Shown: positions 25,504-33,650 of the stretch, piece after piece
Position numbering within the stretch: the stretch's first letter is position 1
Layout: the number at the start of each line of letters is the position of its first letter
Source: Aldehydirespirator sp965116195
Lineage (GTDB): Bacteria; Actinomycetota; Acidimicrobiia; Acidimicrobiales; Aldehydirespiratoraceae
Length of the DNA stretch: 64,000 nt
Direction of reading: 5' to 3'
NCBI GenBank assembly: GCA_965116195.1
Contig: OZ220491.1
Span: forward strand, 3,381,871-3,445,870
Notes under the pieces: generated by a model
The model's input: only the letters and a program-made list of their open reading frames with translations
Database searches by the model: none
Told to the model about the DNA's origin: nothing
Position numbers and translations under genes: made by a program

Positions 25504-26622
25504 ATGGAAACTGCATCACGGCAAGCGCTGCATGAACTGATCGACACCTTGCGCGAGGTGGACGAACGCTGGGTGTCGCCGGAGTGGAACCTGCACACTG
25601 CCGAAGACGTGACCGAAGCTCATCGGGCGATCATGAACTATCTGCAGTGGGGCTTGGTGGGTCTGTTCGCCCGTGATGCCACTGCGCCGCGTTTTCATCG
25701 TATTGTTGATCCGGATCGCAAGCTTTTGGGCGACAATCCTGATGCCATCTACTTTGATTCGCCGGTGTCCGCAGACCATGTATATTGGGTTCGGGGCGAG
25801 ACGAAGGGAGCGGTGTACGTGTCAATCACGGTGGAGTCCGGCCCCAACTGGGGCTCGATGAGCAACCGTGTGCTCGGACTGATCAACGACACTTCCCTCG
25901 ATACTGACTCCGACGGACGCTTTGAAGTGTTGGTGGGTGGTGAGCAAAAGCACCGTAACTGGCTGCCATTGCCCAAAGATGCCGGCTCGCTCAGCATTCG
26001 ACACTACTTTGAGAACGAGACCTGTGCGGCCGCTGATCCCGAGAGGGTCCCGGCCATGCACATTGAAGTGCTTGACGGTGACGGCAATCCGCCGGCTCGG
26101 GCTGACGATGCCAGCGTGGCGGCAGGTATTCGCAGGGTCACGACTCTGTTGCGTGAACTCACTGTTGATCGGCCTCCAACGACCGCCTCTGAGCCCCGCT
26201 CGTGGATATCCAGAGTGCCCAATGTGTTCCCGACGCCCGACAAACCCGGTGATCTGGGCTTGGCCGCTGTTGACGCTGCATACGCAATGGCCCCCTTCGT
26301 GATCGGGCCGGATGAGGCTTTGGTGATCCGGGCTCAATGGCCGAAGTGCCGCTACGGCAACGTTTGTTTGTGGAACCGGCACTTGCAGTCATTCGACTAC
26401 GCATCAAGACGCATTTCGCTGAACCGGACTCAGACCAGCGCCGATGCTGACGGACGCTTCACTGCCGTTATTTCTCACACAGATCCGGGCACACCGAACT
26501 GGCTTGACACCGAAGGCAGGTCTTTCGGTATTGTCTACTGGCGTTTCATGCTTCCTGAGGGTGACATCATGACTCCTCAGGCCGAACTCGTAGCTCTTGC
26601 GGACTTGCCTCATACCCTGTGA
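25504..26622 (+). CDS. DUF1214-domain protein
   Basis: 372 residues starting METASRQALHELIDTLREVD after a GGAG at about 25494. Middle: DNPDAIYFDSPVSADHVYWV and the conserved GPNWGSMSNRV. The C-terminal DUF1214 region is clear: ALVIRAQWPKCRYGNVCLWN, then HLQSFDYASRRISLN, with HTDPGTPNWLDTEGRSFG and YWRFMLPEG. The domain is uncharacterised, though members are often described with DUF1254 and found beside sulfotransferases or steroid/lipid catabolic genes. Adjacent to and probably co-transcribed with the sulfotransferase. I do not assign a reaction. Confidence 0.8.
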   Translation: METASRQALHELIDTLREVDERWVSPEWNLHTAEDVTEAHRAIMNYLQWGLVGLFARDATAPRFHRIVDPDRKLLGDNPDAIYFDSPVSADHVYWVRGETKGAVYVSITVESGPNWGSMSNRVLGLINDTSLDTDSDGRFEVLVGGEQKHRNWLPLPKDAGSLSIRHYFENETCAAADPERVPAMHIEVLDGDGNPPARADDASVAAGIRRVTTLLRELTVDRPPTTASEPRSWISRVPNVFPTPDKPGDLGLAAVDAAYAMAPFVIGPDEALVIRAQWPKCRYGNVCLWNRHLQSFDYASRRISLNRTQTSADADGRFTAVISHTDPGTPNWLDTEGRSFGIVYWRFMLPEGDIMTPQAELVALADLPHTL

Positions 26623-26630
26623 AAGCTGGC

Positions 26631-26723
26631 TCAATCCACTGAATAATGCCTGCGTCGAGGTGAGCGGGTCAGTCACATCTGAGGTGCAGGCGGAACTGCC
26701 TCAATCCATTGAATAATGCCTGG
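26631..26723. repeat. 70-bp period duplication over the DUF368 stop
   Basis: TCAATCCACTGAATAATGCC at 26631 recurs at 26701 with one change. The second copy contains the stop codon (26701-26703) and last codons of the DUF368 gene on the minus strand. Confidence 0.8.
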
Positions 26724-27753
26724 CCATGCGGGTGACGGCAAGCACGGCGACGAAACCGGCAGCAGCAGCCATCGTGGGGGTCAGCCACTGATCAGCAGCG
26801 GGCCAAGCCAAGCCTGTGCCCGTGACGATGCCATTCGTCATCACGTCGGTGATGGGAGTGCTCTCATCGCCATGACGGCTGATGATGCCCACGCCATCGG
26901 GCCACGGCCACAGCACCCTCAACGATCCGAACATCAGACCCACCAGCACCGCCATCACCACGTCCCGAGCCCGGTGAAGCAGCCAGCCCAGCAGCGACGA
27001 GAACACCATCAGTCCAGTCGCCGCGCCGCCAGCGAAGATCATTGCTTCGAGCAAGCGCATCTCGTTCAAGATCGTTATCACTGCGCTGTACATCCCCAAC
27101 ATGACCAACAAGAACGCACCGCTCACCCCGGGCAGGATCATTGCGCACACCGCCACAGCACCAGTTGCGAACAACACAGGCAGTGGCGGGTCCACAACCT
27201 GTCCGGCCCGCAGACCCAGCAGCGCGAAAGTAACCCCCGCAGTGCCAGCCATCAAGACAATCCGACCAAAACTGCGCCACCTGAACAGCCTGCGAGCTGC
27301 CACGGCTGATGCCGCCACAAGCCCACAAAACAACCCGGCCATCGTCTCGGGACGCTCCTCAAGTTGTGTCTCGATCACCGATGCCAACAGCAGGATCGTG
27401 CCCAATATGCCTGTCAGCAGAGGCACCACAAGCCACCAGTCCACCTCCCTCAGTCGCCGCAGTGCGCCGCGCCTGTCGCCTCGCAACAAAGTCCAAGCGG
27501 CTCCTGACAAGTTCCGCATGGCGTTGAGCAGTCGTTCGTAGATGCCCAATACCACCGCAATAGTGCCGCCTGACACTCCGGGCACCACGTCAGCACAACC
27601 CATGGCGGCACCCCGGACAATCCCGGCCAGCAGTTGTCTGCCTCTCTCTTTGCCCGGCGGCCGTTCCAATTTTTTGTCGGGTCGGAGAGGTTGACTTCGC
27701 ACTTTGCCCGGCTGAGATTTCAGTTTCTTGTCGGGTTGGGGAGGCTGCAGCAC
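26701..27753 (-). CDS. DUF368 polytopic membrane protein, polyprenyl-phosphate transporter-like
   Basis: 350 residues. The N-terminus is a basic duplicated peptide (PDKKLKSQPGK and PDKKLERPPGKERGR), then the family signature GCADVVPGVSGGTIAVVLGI, a re-entrant-type motif, followed by about eight membrane helices and a second VCAMILPGVSGAFLLVMLG motif. Members of DUF368 have been shown to recycle undecaprenyl phosphate across the membrane for cell-wall synthesis; this role is taken from the family. Its ATG lies 3 bp after the sdhB stop, so it is the fourth gene of the sdh operon, which is unexpected. Its 3' end is duplicated downstream. Confidence 0.88.
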   Translation of the reverse strand: MLQPPQPDKKLKSQPGKVRSQPLRPDKKLERPPGKERGRQLLAGIVRGAAMGCADVVPGVSGGTIAVVLGIYERLLNAMRNLSGAAWTLLRGDRRGALRRLREVDWWLVVPLLTGILGTILLLASVIETQLEERPETMAGLFCGLVAASAVAARRLFRWRSFGRIVLMAGTAGVTFALLGLRAGQVVDPPLPVLFATGAVAVCAMILPGVSGAFLLVMLGMYSAVITILNEMRLLEAMIFAGGAATGLMVFSSLLGWLLHRARDVVMAVLVGLMFGSLRVLWPWPDGVGIISRHGDESTPITDVMTNGIVTGTGLAWPAADQWLTPTMAAAAGFVAVLAVTRMARHYSMD

Positions 27754-27756
27754 CCT

Positions 27757-28518
27757 TCAGCTCTGCGAGGCGAGGCGACGATTCTTCACCTTGGCCTTCA
27801 GGTAGTCACGGTTGAGCACAGCGATGAAGTCCAAGCTGATCTCCTTCGGGCACGCCTCATTGCACTCACCGTGATTTGAGCAGGATCCAAAGAACGACTC
27901 CATCGTCTCCACCATGGTCTCGGTGCGCCGCCACCGTTCCGGTTGACCTTGAGGCAGCACATTGAGATGCCCGAGTTTGGCCGCAGTAAACAGCTGGGCC
28001 GCCGAGTTGGGACAGGCCGCCACACAAGCCCCACAGCCGATGCAAGCCGCTGCGTCCATGGCAAAGTCGGCAACGTCCTTGGGCACGGGGATCTCGTTGG
28101 CATCGGGGGCCGTGCCCGTCGGTGCTGAGATGAAGCCCCCAGATTCGACGATGCGATCCAAGGCTCGGCGATCCACCATGAGATCCTTGACCACAGGAAA
28201 AGAGGCCGCCCGAAAAGGTTCAATAACGATCTTGTCGCCGTCATTGAACTTGCGCATATGCAGTTGGCAGGTGGCGGTGGCCTTCTCGGGGCCGTGCGCT
28301 CGGCCGTTGATCATCACTCCGCACGTGCCACAGATGCCCTCACGGCAGTCGTGGGCAAAGACAACAGGCTCGATGTCATCGGCAATGAGACGTTCGTTGA
28401 CGATATCAAGCATCTCAAGAAACGATGCATCAGCAGGGATGTCGTGAGCATCAATGTCAAGGAACGAACCGGGGGCGTCAGGCCCGTCCTGTCGCCAGAT
28501 CCGCAGTTTCAGCCGCAT
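27757..28518 (-). CDS. sdhB: succinate dehydrogenase iron-sulfur subunit
   Basis: Carries electrons from the flavoprotein to the membrane quinone site. 253 residues. [2Fe-2S] ligands: CREGICGTCG and the later Cys in ATCQLH; [4Fe-4S]/[3Fe-4S] ligands: CIGCGACVAACP, then CSNHGECNEACP. ATG at 28518, 73 bp after sdhA. DUF368 follows by 3 bp. The Cys pattern resembles the B-type (Corynebacterium/Bacteroides-like) SdhB. Confidence 0.95.
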   Translation of the reverse strand: MRLKLRIWRQDGPDAPGSFLDIDAHDIPADASFLEMLDIVNERLIADDIEPVVFAHDCREGICGTCGVMINGRAHGPEKATATCQLHMRKFNDGDKIVIEPFRAASFPVVKDLMVDRRALDRIVESGGFISAPTGTAPDANEIPVPKDVADFAMDAAACIGCGACVAACPNSAAQLFTAAKLGHLNVLPQGQPERWRRTETMVETMESFFGSCSNHGECNEACPKEISLDFIAVLNRDYLKAKVKNRRLASQS

Positions 28519-28591
28519 TTCTGTCCGATCAATTCCTTCTCAGTCTGTATCCGTCCGGCTCGTGGTTGTCCGACCCGTCGAATCCGTGTGC

Positions 28592-30571
28592 TCATTTGTA
28601 ACTCCGCTGTGTCAGTTTGACGTTCTCAAATTGGAGAGGTTCTTTGATCAACTGTTGGGGGCGGTCGGGGCCTTGCCAGTCCCAGGCTGCCACATATGCG
28701 AAGTTCTCATCGTCTCGCAATGCCTCCCCTTCAGCAGTCTGGTGCTCCTCACGAAAGTGCCCGCCGCATGACTCTTCACGGTGCAGCGCATCCCGCGCCT
28801 TCAGTTCGGCCAATTCCATGAAGTCGTCCACCCGATTGACCTTTTCCAGTGACTGGTTGGTGGTGTCAGCTGAGCCCAGCACCTTCACATTGTCACGAAA
28901 CTCTTCGTGAAGGGCCGGGATTTCACTCAGAGCTTTCTCCAGACCGTTGCGATTGCGGGCCATGCCGCAGTACTCCCACACGAGCTTGCCCAACTCACGG
29001 TGGTAGTAGTCAACTGACTTCGTACCCCGCTTGGCCAGCCAACTCCTGGTGCGGTCGTTCACCTCGGCCACCGCAGCCTCAAACACCGGATCACTGGTTG
29101 GCACCGTCGCTGTCCCCAACTTGGGTGCCAGATAGTCGCCGATCGTGTAAGGGAGCACGAAATAACCATCGGCCAAGCCCTGCATCAACGCTGAAGCACC
29201 CAGCCGGTTCGCACCGTGATCTGAGAAATTGCACTCGCCCAGGGCGTACAGTCCGGCCACGGTGGTCATGAGATTGTAGTCCACCCACAACCCGCCCATC
29301 GTGTAATGGATAGCCGGGTAGATACGCATCGGCGAGCGATACGGATCCTCGCCGGTGATGCGCTCGTACATGTCAAACAGGTTTCCGTACCGCTCGCGCA
29401 CGACGTGCTCTCCTTCGCGGGCAATCACCTCGGTAAAGTCGAGATAAACACCATTTCGCAGCGGTCCCACTCCCAAGCCCTGATCAACCACCGTCTTGGC
29501 GTTGCGTGATGCCACATCGCGTGGTACGAGGTTGCCGAAAGCGGGATACTTCTCCTCCAGAAAGTAATAGCGGTCGGCTTCGGCGATGTCGGCTGGCAGT
29601 CGTGTTTCTGCCATGTCGCGGGGCACCCAGATGCGTCCGTCATTTCGCAGTGATTCTGACATGAGGGTCAGTTTCGACTGGAACTCGTCACTGGCCGGGA
29701 TACACGTGGGGTGAATCTGCGAGTAGCAGGGATTGGCGAAAGCCGCTCCTCTCCGGTGGGCCCGCCAAGCTGCTGTGACGTTGCAGTTCATTGCGTTGGT
29801 GGACAGGTAGTACACGTTGCCGTATCCGCCGGTGGCCAGCACCACGGCATGACCGCTGTGGGCTTGTATCTGGCCGGTGAGCAGGTCGCGGGTGATGATG
29901 CCGCACGCCTCGCCGTCTTTCACCACAATGTCAAGCACATCACAGCGGTTGTGCAGGGTCACTTTGCCTGCTGCAATCTGGGCTGCCATGGCCTGGTAGG
30001 CCCCCAGCAGCAACTGTTGGCCGGTCTGGCCCCGGGCGTAGAAGGTTCGGCTCACCTGGGCACCACCGAATGACCGGTTGGCCAACAGGCCGCCGTATTC
30101 TCGGGCAAAGGGCACGCCCTGGGCGGCGCACTGGTCAACGATGTTGAGCGACACCTGCGCCAACCGGTAGATGTTGGCTTCCCGAGAGCGGTAATCGCCG
30201 CCTTTGACTGTGTCGTAGAACAGTCGGTATACGGAGTCGCCGTCGTTGCGATAGTTCTTGGCTGCGTTTATTCCACCCTGAGCGGCGATGGAGTGCGCCC
30301 GCCGGGGCGAGTCGTGGAACGTGAACGCCTCCACTTGGTAGCCGAGTTCGGCGAGTGACGCTGACGCAGATGCACCGGCGAGGCCCGTGCCGACCACCAG
30401 AATCTTGAAGCGCCTCTTGTTGGCCGGACTGACGAGCTTCACAGCAAACTTGTGGTTGTCCCATTTCTGGTCAACAGAGCCCGCAGGCACTTTGGCATCC
30501 AGCCTGGAATTTGCAGGTGTCGTGTTGTCCTTCTCGGAGCCAGTGGGGACTATGGCATCCAGGCTGGTCAT
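28592..30571 (-). CDS. sdhA: succinate dehydrogenase flavoprotein subunit
   Basis: Oxidises succinate to fumarate with covalently bound FAD. 659 residues with a 30-residue N-terminal extension containing two copies of a DAIVPTGSE/DAKVPAGSV motif before the Rossmann loop LVVGTGLAGASASASLAELG. The FAD-linking His is in RRAHSIAAQGGINAAK. Other signatures: AVVLATGGYGNVYYLSTNA, active-site regions HPTCIP and GANRLGASALMQGL, and the C-terminal helices with RDALHREESCGGHFREEHQ. The start ATG overlaps the sdhC stop by 4 bp. Confidence 0.96.
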   Translation of the reverse strand: MTSLDAIVPTGSEKDNTTPANSRLDAKVPAGSVDQKWDNHKFAVKLVSPANKRRFKILVVGTGLAGASASASLAELGYQVEAFTFHDSPRRAHSIAAQGGINAAKNYRNDGDSVYRLFYDTVKGGDYRSREANIYRLAQVSLNIVDQCAAQGVPFAREYGGLLANRSFGGAQVSRTFYARGQTGQQLLLGAYQAMAAQIAAGKVTLHNRCDVLDIVVKDGEACGIITRDLLTGQIQAHSGHAVVLATGGYGNVYYLSTNAMNCNVTAAWRAHRRGAAFANPCYSQIHPTCIPASDEFQSKLTLMSESLRNDGRIWVPRDMAETRLPADIAEADRYYFLEEKYPAFGNLVPRDVASRNAKTVVDQGLGVGPLRNGVYLDFTEVIAREGEHVVRERYGNLFDMYERITGEDPYRSPMRIYPAIHYTMGGLWVDYNLMTTVAGLYALGECNFSDHGANRLGASALMQGLADGYFVLPYTIGDYLAPKLGTATVPTSDPVFEAAVAEVNDRTRSWLAKRGTKSVDYYHRELGKLVWEYCGMARNRNGLEKALSEIPALHEEFRDNVKVLGSADTTNQSLEKVNRVDDFMELAELKARDALHREESCGGHFREEHQTAEGEALRDDENFAYVAAWDWQGPDRPQQLIKEPLQFENVKLTQRSYK

Positions 30572-31359
30572 GTGATCAATCCTCCTTGCACCATGATCGG
30601 AAAGCTCAGATTGCCCAGGCAGATCAACACCGACACGATTGTCGCCAGGCCCGATCTGAGATAACTGAAGCGTGGATTGTTCACACCCAGAGTATGGAAA
30701 GCAGAGGAGATGCCGTGATAGATATGCACCGACAGCGCCACATTGGCGATGATGTAGATGATGGCAACGGGCAGCGATGAAAACGACTCGACCACATTGT
30801 GATACACGTCGCCTCTGATGTAGTCGTCACCAAGCCACCAGCCCCAGGTCAGGTCCGCCAGATGAAACAGTACATACAGTCCGATTATGGGACCGGTCCA
30901 GCGCATCGTGCGACTGGCGAAGTTCACGGCTGCGTAGTCCTGGCCTCCTGCGTAGCGCTTGTTGCCACTGATCCAGTTGGCTCTGGGACTGCTGCGGCGA
31001 CTCATCTCCTTGAGCGACCAGGCGCTGTGGATGTGCAACACAAACATGGCCAACAGGCCGACACGCAGAACCCACAGGATCAGCGTGCGCGGCACCAGAT
31101 GGCCGCCGAGGTCTCTCAGTGCTTCCGCGTACTCGTTTACCTGGGTGGGTCCCTCATAGAGGTGCAGGTTGCCGATCATGTGAACGATCACAAAACCGAG
31201 CAACCCGACCCCGGTGATCGCCATCACATACTTTTTGCCGACAGCAGTCTGATAGATGCTCAGTGGCCACGGGAGTTGTCGGCGTTGCTTCCTGAGAGGC
31301 GGCACCCGCTCGGTCGGCGTGTCCGACGTGGGACTCTCCGGCATCATCGTTTGTGCCAT
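30568..31359 (-). CDS. sdhC: succinate dehydrogenase cytochrome b subunit
   Basis: Membrane anchor of the complex, 263 residues with five predicted helices, as in single-subunit B-type anchors. After a Pro/Arg-rich start come YVMAITGVGLLGFVIVHMIG (helix I, heme-ligand His candidates in the H-M-I-G stretch and LHLY), then further helices at LRVGLLAMFVLHIHSAWS, the GPIIGLYVLFHLADLTWGWW region and VNNPRFSYLRSGLATIVS. First gene of sdhC-sdhA-sdhB-DUF368; its start is only 23 bp from the divergent oxygenase start. Confidence 0.93.
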   Translation of the reverse strand: MAQTMMPESPTSDTPTERVPPLRKQRRQLPWPLSIYQTAVGKKYVMAITGVGLLGFVIVHMIGNLHLYEGPTQVNEYAEALRDLGGHLVPRTLILWVLRVGLLAMFVLHIHSAWSLKEMSRRSSPRANWISGNKRYAGGQDYAAVNFASRTMRWTGPIIGLYVLFHLADLTWGWWLGDDYIRGDVYHNVVESFSSLPVAIIYIIANVALSVHIYHGISSAFHTLGVNNPRFSYLRSGLATIVSVLICLGNLSFPIMVQGGLIT

Positions 31360-31382
31360 GCCTCTAAGCTAGTGCCGTAACC

Positions 31383-32402
31383 ATGTCACGCATCGTCGCT
31401 CCCGCAAGGATCACAGAGTCGGCCTCCGCCGACCGCCATACCTCTGGGTGCCGTACCGCCGAGCGCCGTGACGCCGACCGGCGTACCGCTGAACGCCGTA
31501 GGGCCGAGCGCTGCACAGATCCGGTGATCTTGAACCAGTGGCACGCCATCAGCGCCCTTGACGAGATCGGCGTCGGCATCGTTCATGAGACGCTGTTGTG
31601 TGATGTGAGGGTCAGTTACACGACAACCCCACAAGGGGAGTGTCATGTCTGGCGGTCAACCAACGATCTCGTTGCCGGGACTTGCGTGGGCATCAAGCAA
31701 CTGCGCGCGGCCAACTCCCTGCCGGCCATGCGCGAGTACGGCTATCTGTGGACCAGCATCGGCACCCCGCCCGAGCGACTGTTTGCCATGCCCGAATACC
31801 ACCACCCGAGGCGACGCAACATGAACGCCGGCAGCGTGGGGGTGGCTACCTCGGCACCCCGAGCGGTGGAGAACTTCCTTGACATGGCCCACTTTCCCTA
31901 TGTCCATGAGGGGTCGCTGGGTGCTCCTCCCCACACCGAGGTGGTGGATTATGAGGTCGCGGTCACCAATGGCGAGATTCATGCCACCAAGTGTGACTTC
32001 ATGGTTCCCAAGGTGGGGGTCAACTTTGATGCTCCGGTCATGGCGCGCTACCGCTACCGGGTTCCCCATCCCTTCTGTGTGATGCTCTACTACGACAGTG
32101 TTCCCGACCCGTCTCTGGAGGACATTGTTGCCATCTGGGTGCAGCCGATGACGGCCGAGTTGGTGCGCGCCCACAACTACATGGGCGTGATTGATGACAG
32201 CAGCACCGACAATGAGATCAAGGCGTACCAGTTGATGATCTTTGGTCAGGACAAGCCGATCCTCGAGAACCAGCATCCCAAGTTGCTCCCTCTTGATCCC
32301 CGGGCCGAGACTCCCATCAGAGCTGATCGTTCTGCCATCGCATACCGACGCTGGCTCGCCGATCTGGGCGTTTCCTATGGTGTGTTACCGGCCCCAGGTT
32401 GA
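31383..32402 (+). CDS. ring-hydroxylase alpha-like protein lacking the Rieske cluster motif
   Basis: 339 residues, co-linear with the next gene's product (TDPVILNQWH against DDPVIVNDWH, and ENFLDMAHFPYVHEG against ENFLDVTHLPFVHDG). The mononuclear iron ligands of the catalytic domain (Asp, His, His in NFLDMAHFPYVH) are kept. The Rieske part is not: where the paralogue has CVHRG and CPYHGW, this one runs VWRSTNDLVAGTCVGIKQLR directly to EYGYLW and is about 34 residues shorter, so it cannot bind a [2Fe-2S] cluster. NdmC of bacterial caffeine demethylation is a known Rieske-less example that borrows electrons from a partner. The N-terminal 45 residues are Arg-rich and repeat-encoded; the real start may be later. 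Confidence 0.75.
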   Translation: MSRIVAPARITESASADRHTSGCRTAERRDADRRTAERRRAERCTDPVILNQWHAISALDEIGVGIVHETLLCDVRVSYTTTPQGECHVWRSTNDLVAGTCVGIKQLRAANSLPAMREYGYLWTSIGTPPERLFAMPEYHHPRRRNMNAGSVGVATSAPRAVENFLDMAHFPYVHEGSLGAPPHTEVVDYEVAVTNGEIHATKCDFMVPKVGVNFDAPVMARYRYRVPHPFCVMLYYDSVPDPSLEDIVAIWVQPMTAELVRAHNYMGVIDDSSTDNEIKAYQLMIFGQDKPILENQHPKLLPLDPRAETPIRADRSAIAYRRWLADLGVSYGVLPAPG

Positions 32403-32498
32403 GGCAACTCTCGTGACACGCCGCGGGCCAGTCAGGTGTTTCCTATGGTGTGTTACCGGCCCCAGGTTGAGGCAACTCTCGTGACACGCGGCGGGCCA
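32371..32498. repeat. 68-bp tandem duplication over a stop codon
   Basis: TTTCCTATGGTGTGTTACCG starts copies at 32371 and 32439. The first copy holds the last codons and TGA (32400-32402) of the Rieske-less gene; the second is non-coding and runs up to the next gene. Confidence 0.9.
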
Positions 32499-32518
32499 CT
32501 AACCGGATGGAGGGCCGG

Positions 32519-33505
32519 ATGATTGATGATCCTGTGATAGTGAATGACTGGCATGTGGTGGCTCGCAGTGAACACGTGCCGGAGTTCAAAGTGACCAGGG
32601 CACGACTGCTGGGTGAGGACATGGTTGTGTGGCGGCATCGTGGCGATGTGATGGTGTGGCGTGACCTTTGTGTGCATCGCGGCACTCGTCTGTCGCTTGG
32701 CCAGGTGACCGAACTCGGCTTGGAGTGCCCCTATCACGGCTGGACCTATGGCGAATCCGGACGCTGCGTTCATATCCCTTCAAGGCCTGATCAGGTGCCT
32801 TCGTCCAAGGCTTGTGCTCGCGTCTACACGGCAACCGAGCGTTACGGCTTGGTGTGGGTGTCGCCGGGCCAGCCCACCAATGGTCTGTCTTGTCTGCCGT
32901 CCTATGACGAATGGGACGACCCCACATACCGCCATGTCCTCGGTGGCCCGTACATGGTCAAGGCCAGCGCTCCAAGACTCATCGAGAACTTCTTGGATGT
33001 CACCCACCTGCCGTTTGTTCATGACGGCATCCTCGGTACACGTGATCGGCCTGAGGTCAGCAGCTATGAGGTCAGGACCGGATCCGACGGCATCACAGCC
33101 ACAGACATCCACACACATACACCCAATCCGGACGGATCGGGCGAGGCCAAGGTGGCACAATGGCTGTACCGGGTGTTGCGACCGTTCACCGCTTACATCC
33201 GACTCTCTGTTCCGGACAACAGTGCGCACCGTTACACGATGTTCTTCACGGTGACACCGGTTGACGAGCACAACAGCGTCGGCTGGATGTGGAACTCAAT
33301 GAACTACAACCATGGCATGTCAGACGAGGACTTTGGTGCCTACATTGACGAGATCGTCTGGCAGGACATCCCCATTGTTGAGTCACAGCGGCCTGAGTTG
33401 CTGCCGCTTGACCTGCAGACTGAACTTCACGTGCGCGCTGACAAGACCGCGATCGCCTATCGGCGTTGGCTGAAGGACCTCGGCCTGACTTTCGGCACCT
33501 CCTAG
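32519..33505 (+). CDS. Rieske non-heme iron oxygenase (VanA/demethylase type)
   Basis: About 328 residues, terminal oxygenase that couples electron transfer to O2 activation. Rieske ligands: CVHRG (Cys, His) and CPYHGW (Cys, His) around residues 50-75. The catalytic domain has ENFLDVTHLPFVHDG with the Asp/His/His iron site. Architecture and length match O- and N-demethylases of the VanA/NdmA group rather than dioxygenases with a small beta subunit, which is absent here. I chose ATG 32519 (MIDDPVIVNDWHVVA), preceded by GGAGGG; ATG 32507 is in frame. It is probably the electron donor partner of the upstream Rieske-less paralogue. No reductase gene is nearby. Substrate inferred only from context. 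Confidence 0.88.
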   Translation: MIDDPVIVNDWHVVARSEHVPEFKVTRARLLGEDMVVWRHRGDVMVWRDLCVHRGTRLSLGQVTELGLECPYHGWTYGESGRCVHIPSRPDQVPSSKACARVYTATERYGLVWVSPGQPTNGLSCLPSYDEWDDPTYRHVLGGPYMVKASAPRLIENFLDVTHLPFVHDGILGTRDRPEVSSYEVRTGSDGITATDIHTHTPNPDGSGEAKVAQWLYRVLRPFTAYIRLSVPDNSAHRYTMFFTVTPVDEHNSVGWMWNSMNYNHGMSDEDFGAYIDEIVWQDIPIVESQRPELLPLDLQTELHVRADKTAIAYRRWLKDLGLTFGTS

Positions 33506-33514
33506 TCGTTGCCT

Positions 33515-33650
33515 CCGTGCTGTGTGGGCCTCCGTGCTGTGTGGGCCTTGGTGCTGTGTGGGCCTCCGTGCTGTGTGGGCCTTGGTGCTGTGTGCGTCTT
33601 GGTGCTGTGTGGGCCTCCGTGCTGTGTGGGCCTTGGTGCTATGTGCGCCC
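33515..33650. repeat. 17-bp tandem repeat between convergent genes
   Basis: About eight copies of a 17-bp unit alternating TCCGTGCTGTGTGGGCC and TTGGTGCTGTGTGGGCC run from just after the Rieske gene stop. The last variant copy (TTGGTGCTATGTGCGCC) contains the TAG stop of the convergent GcvT-like gene (33639-33641). Confidence 0.85.
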
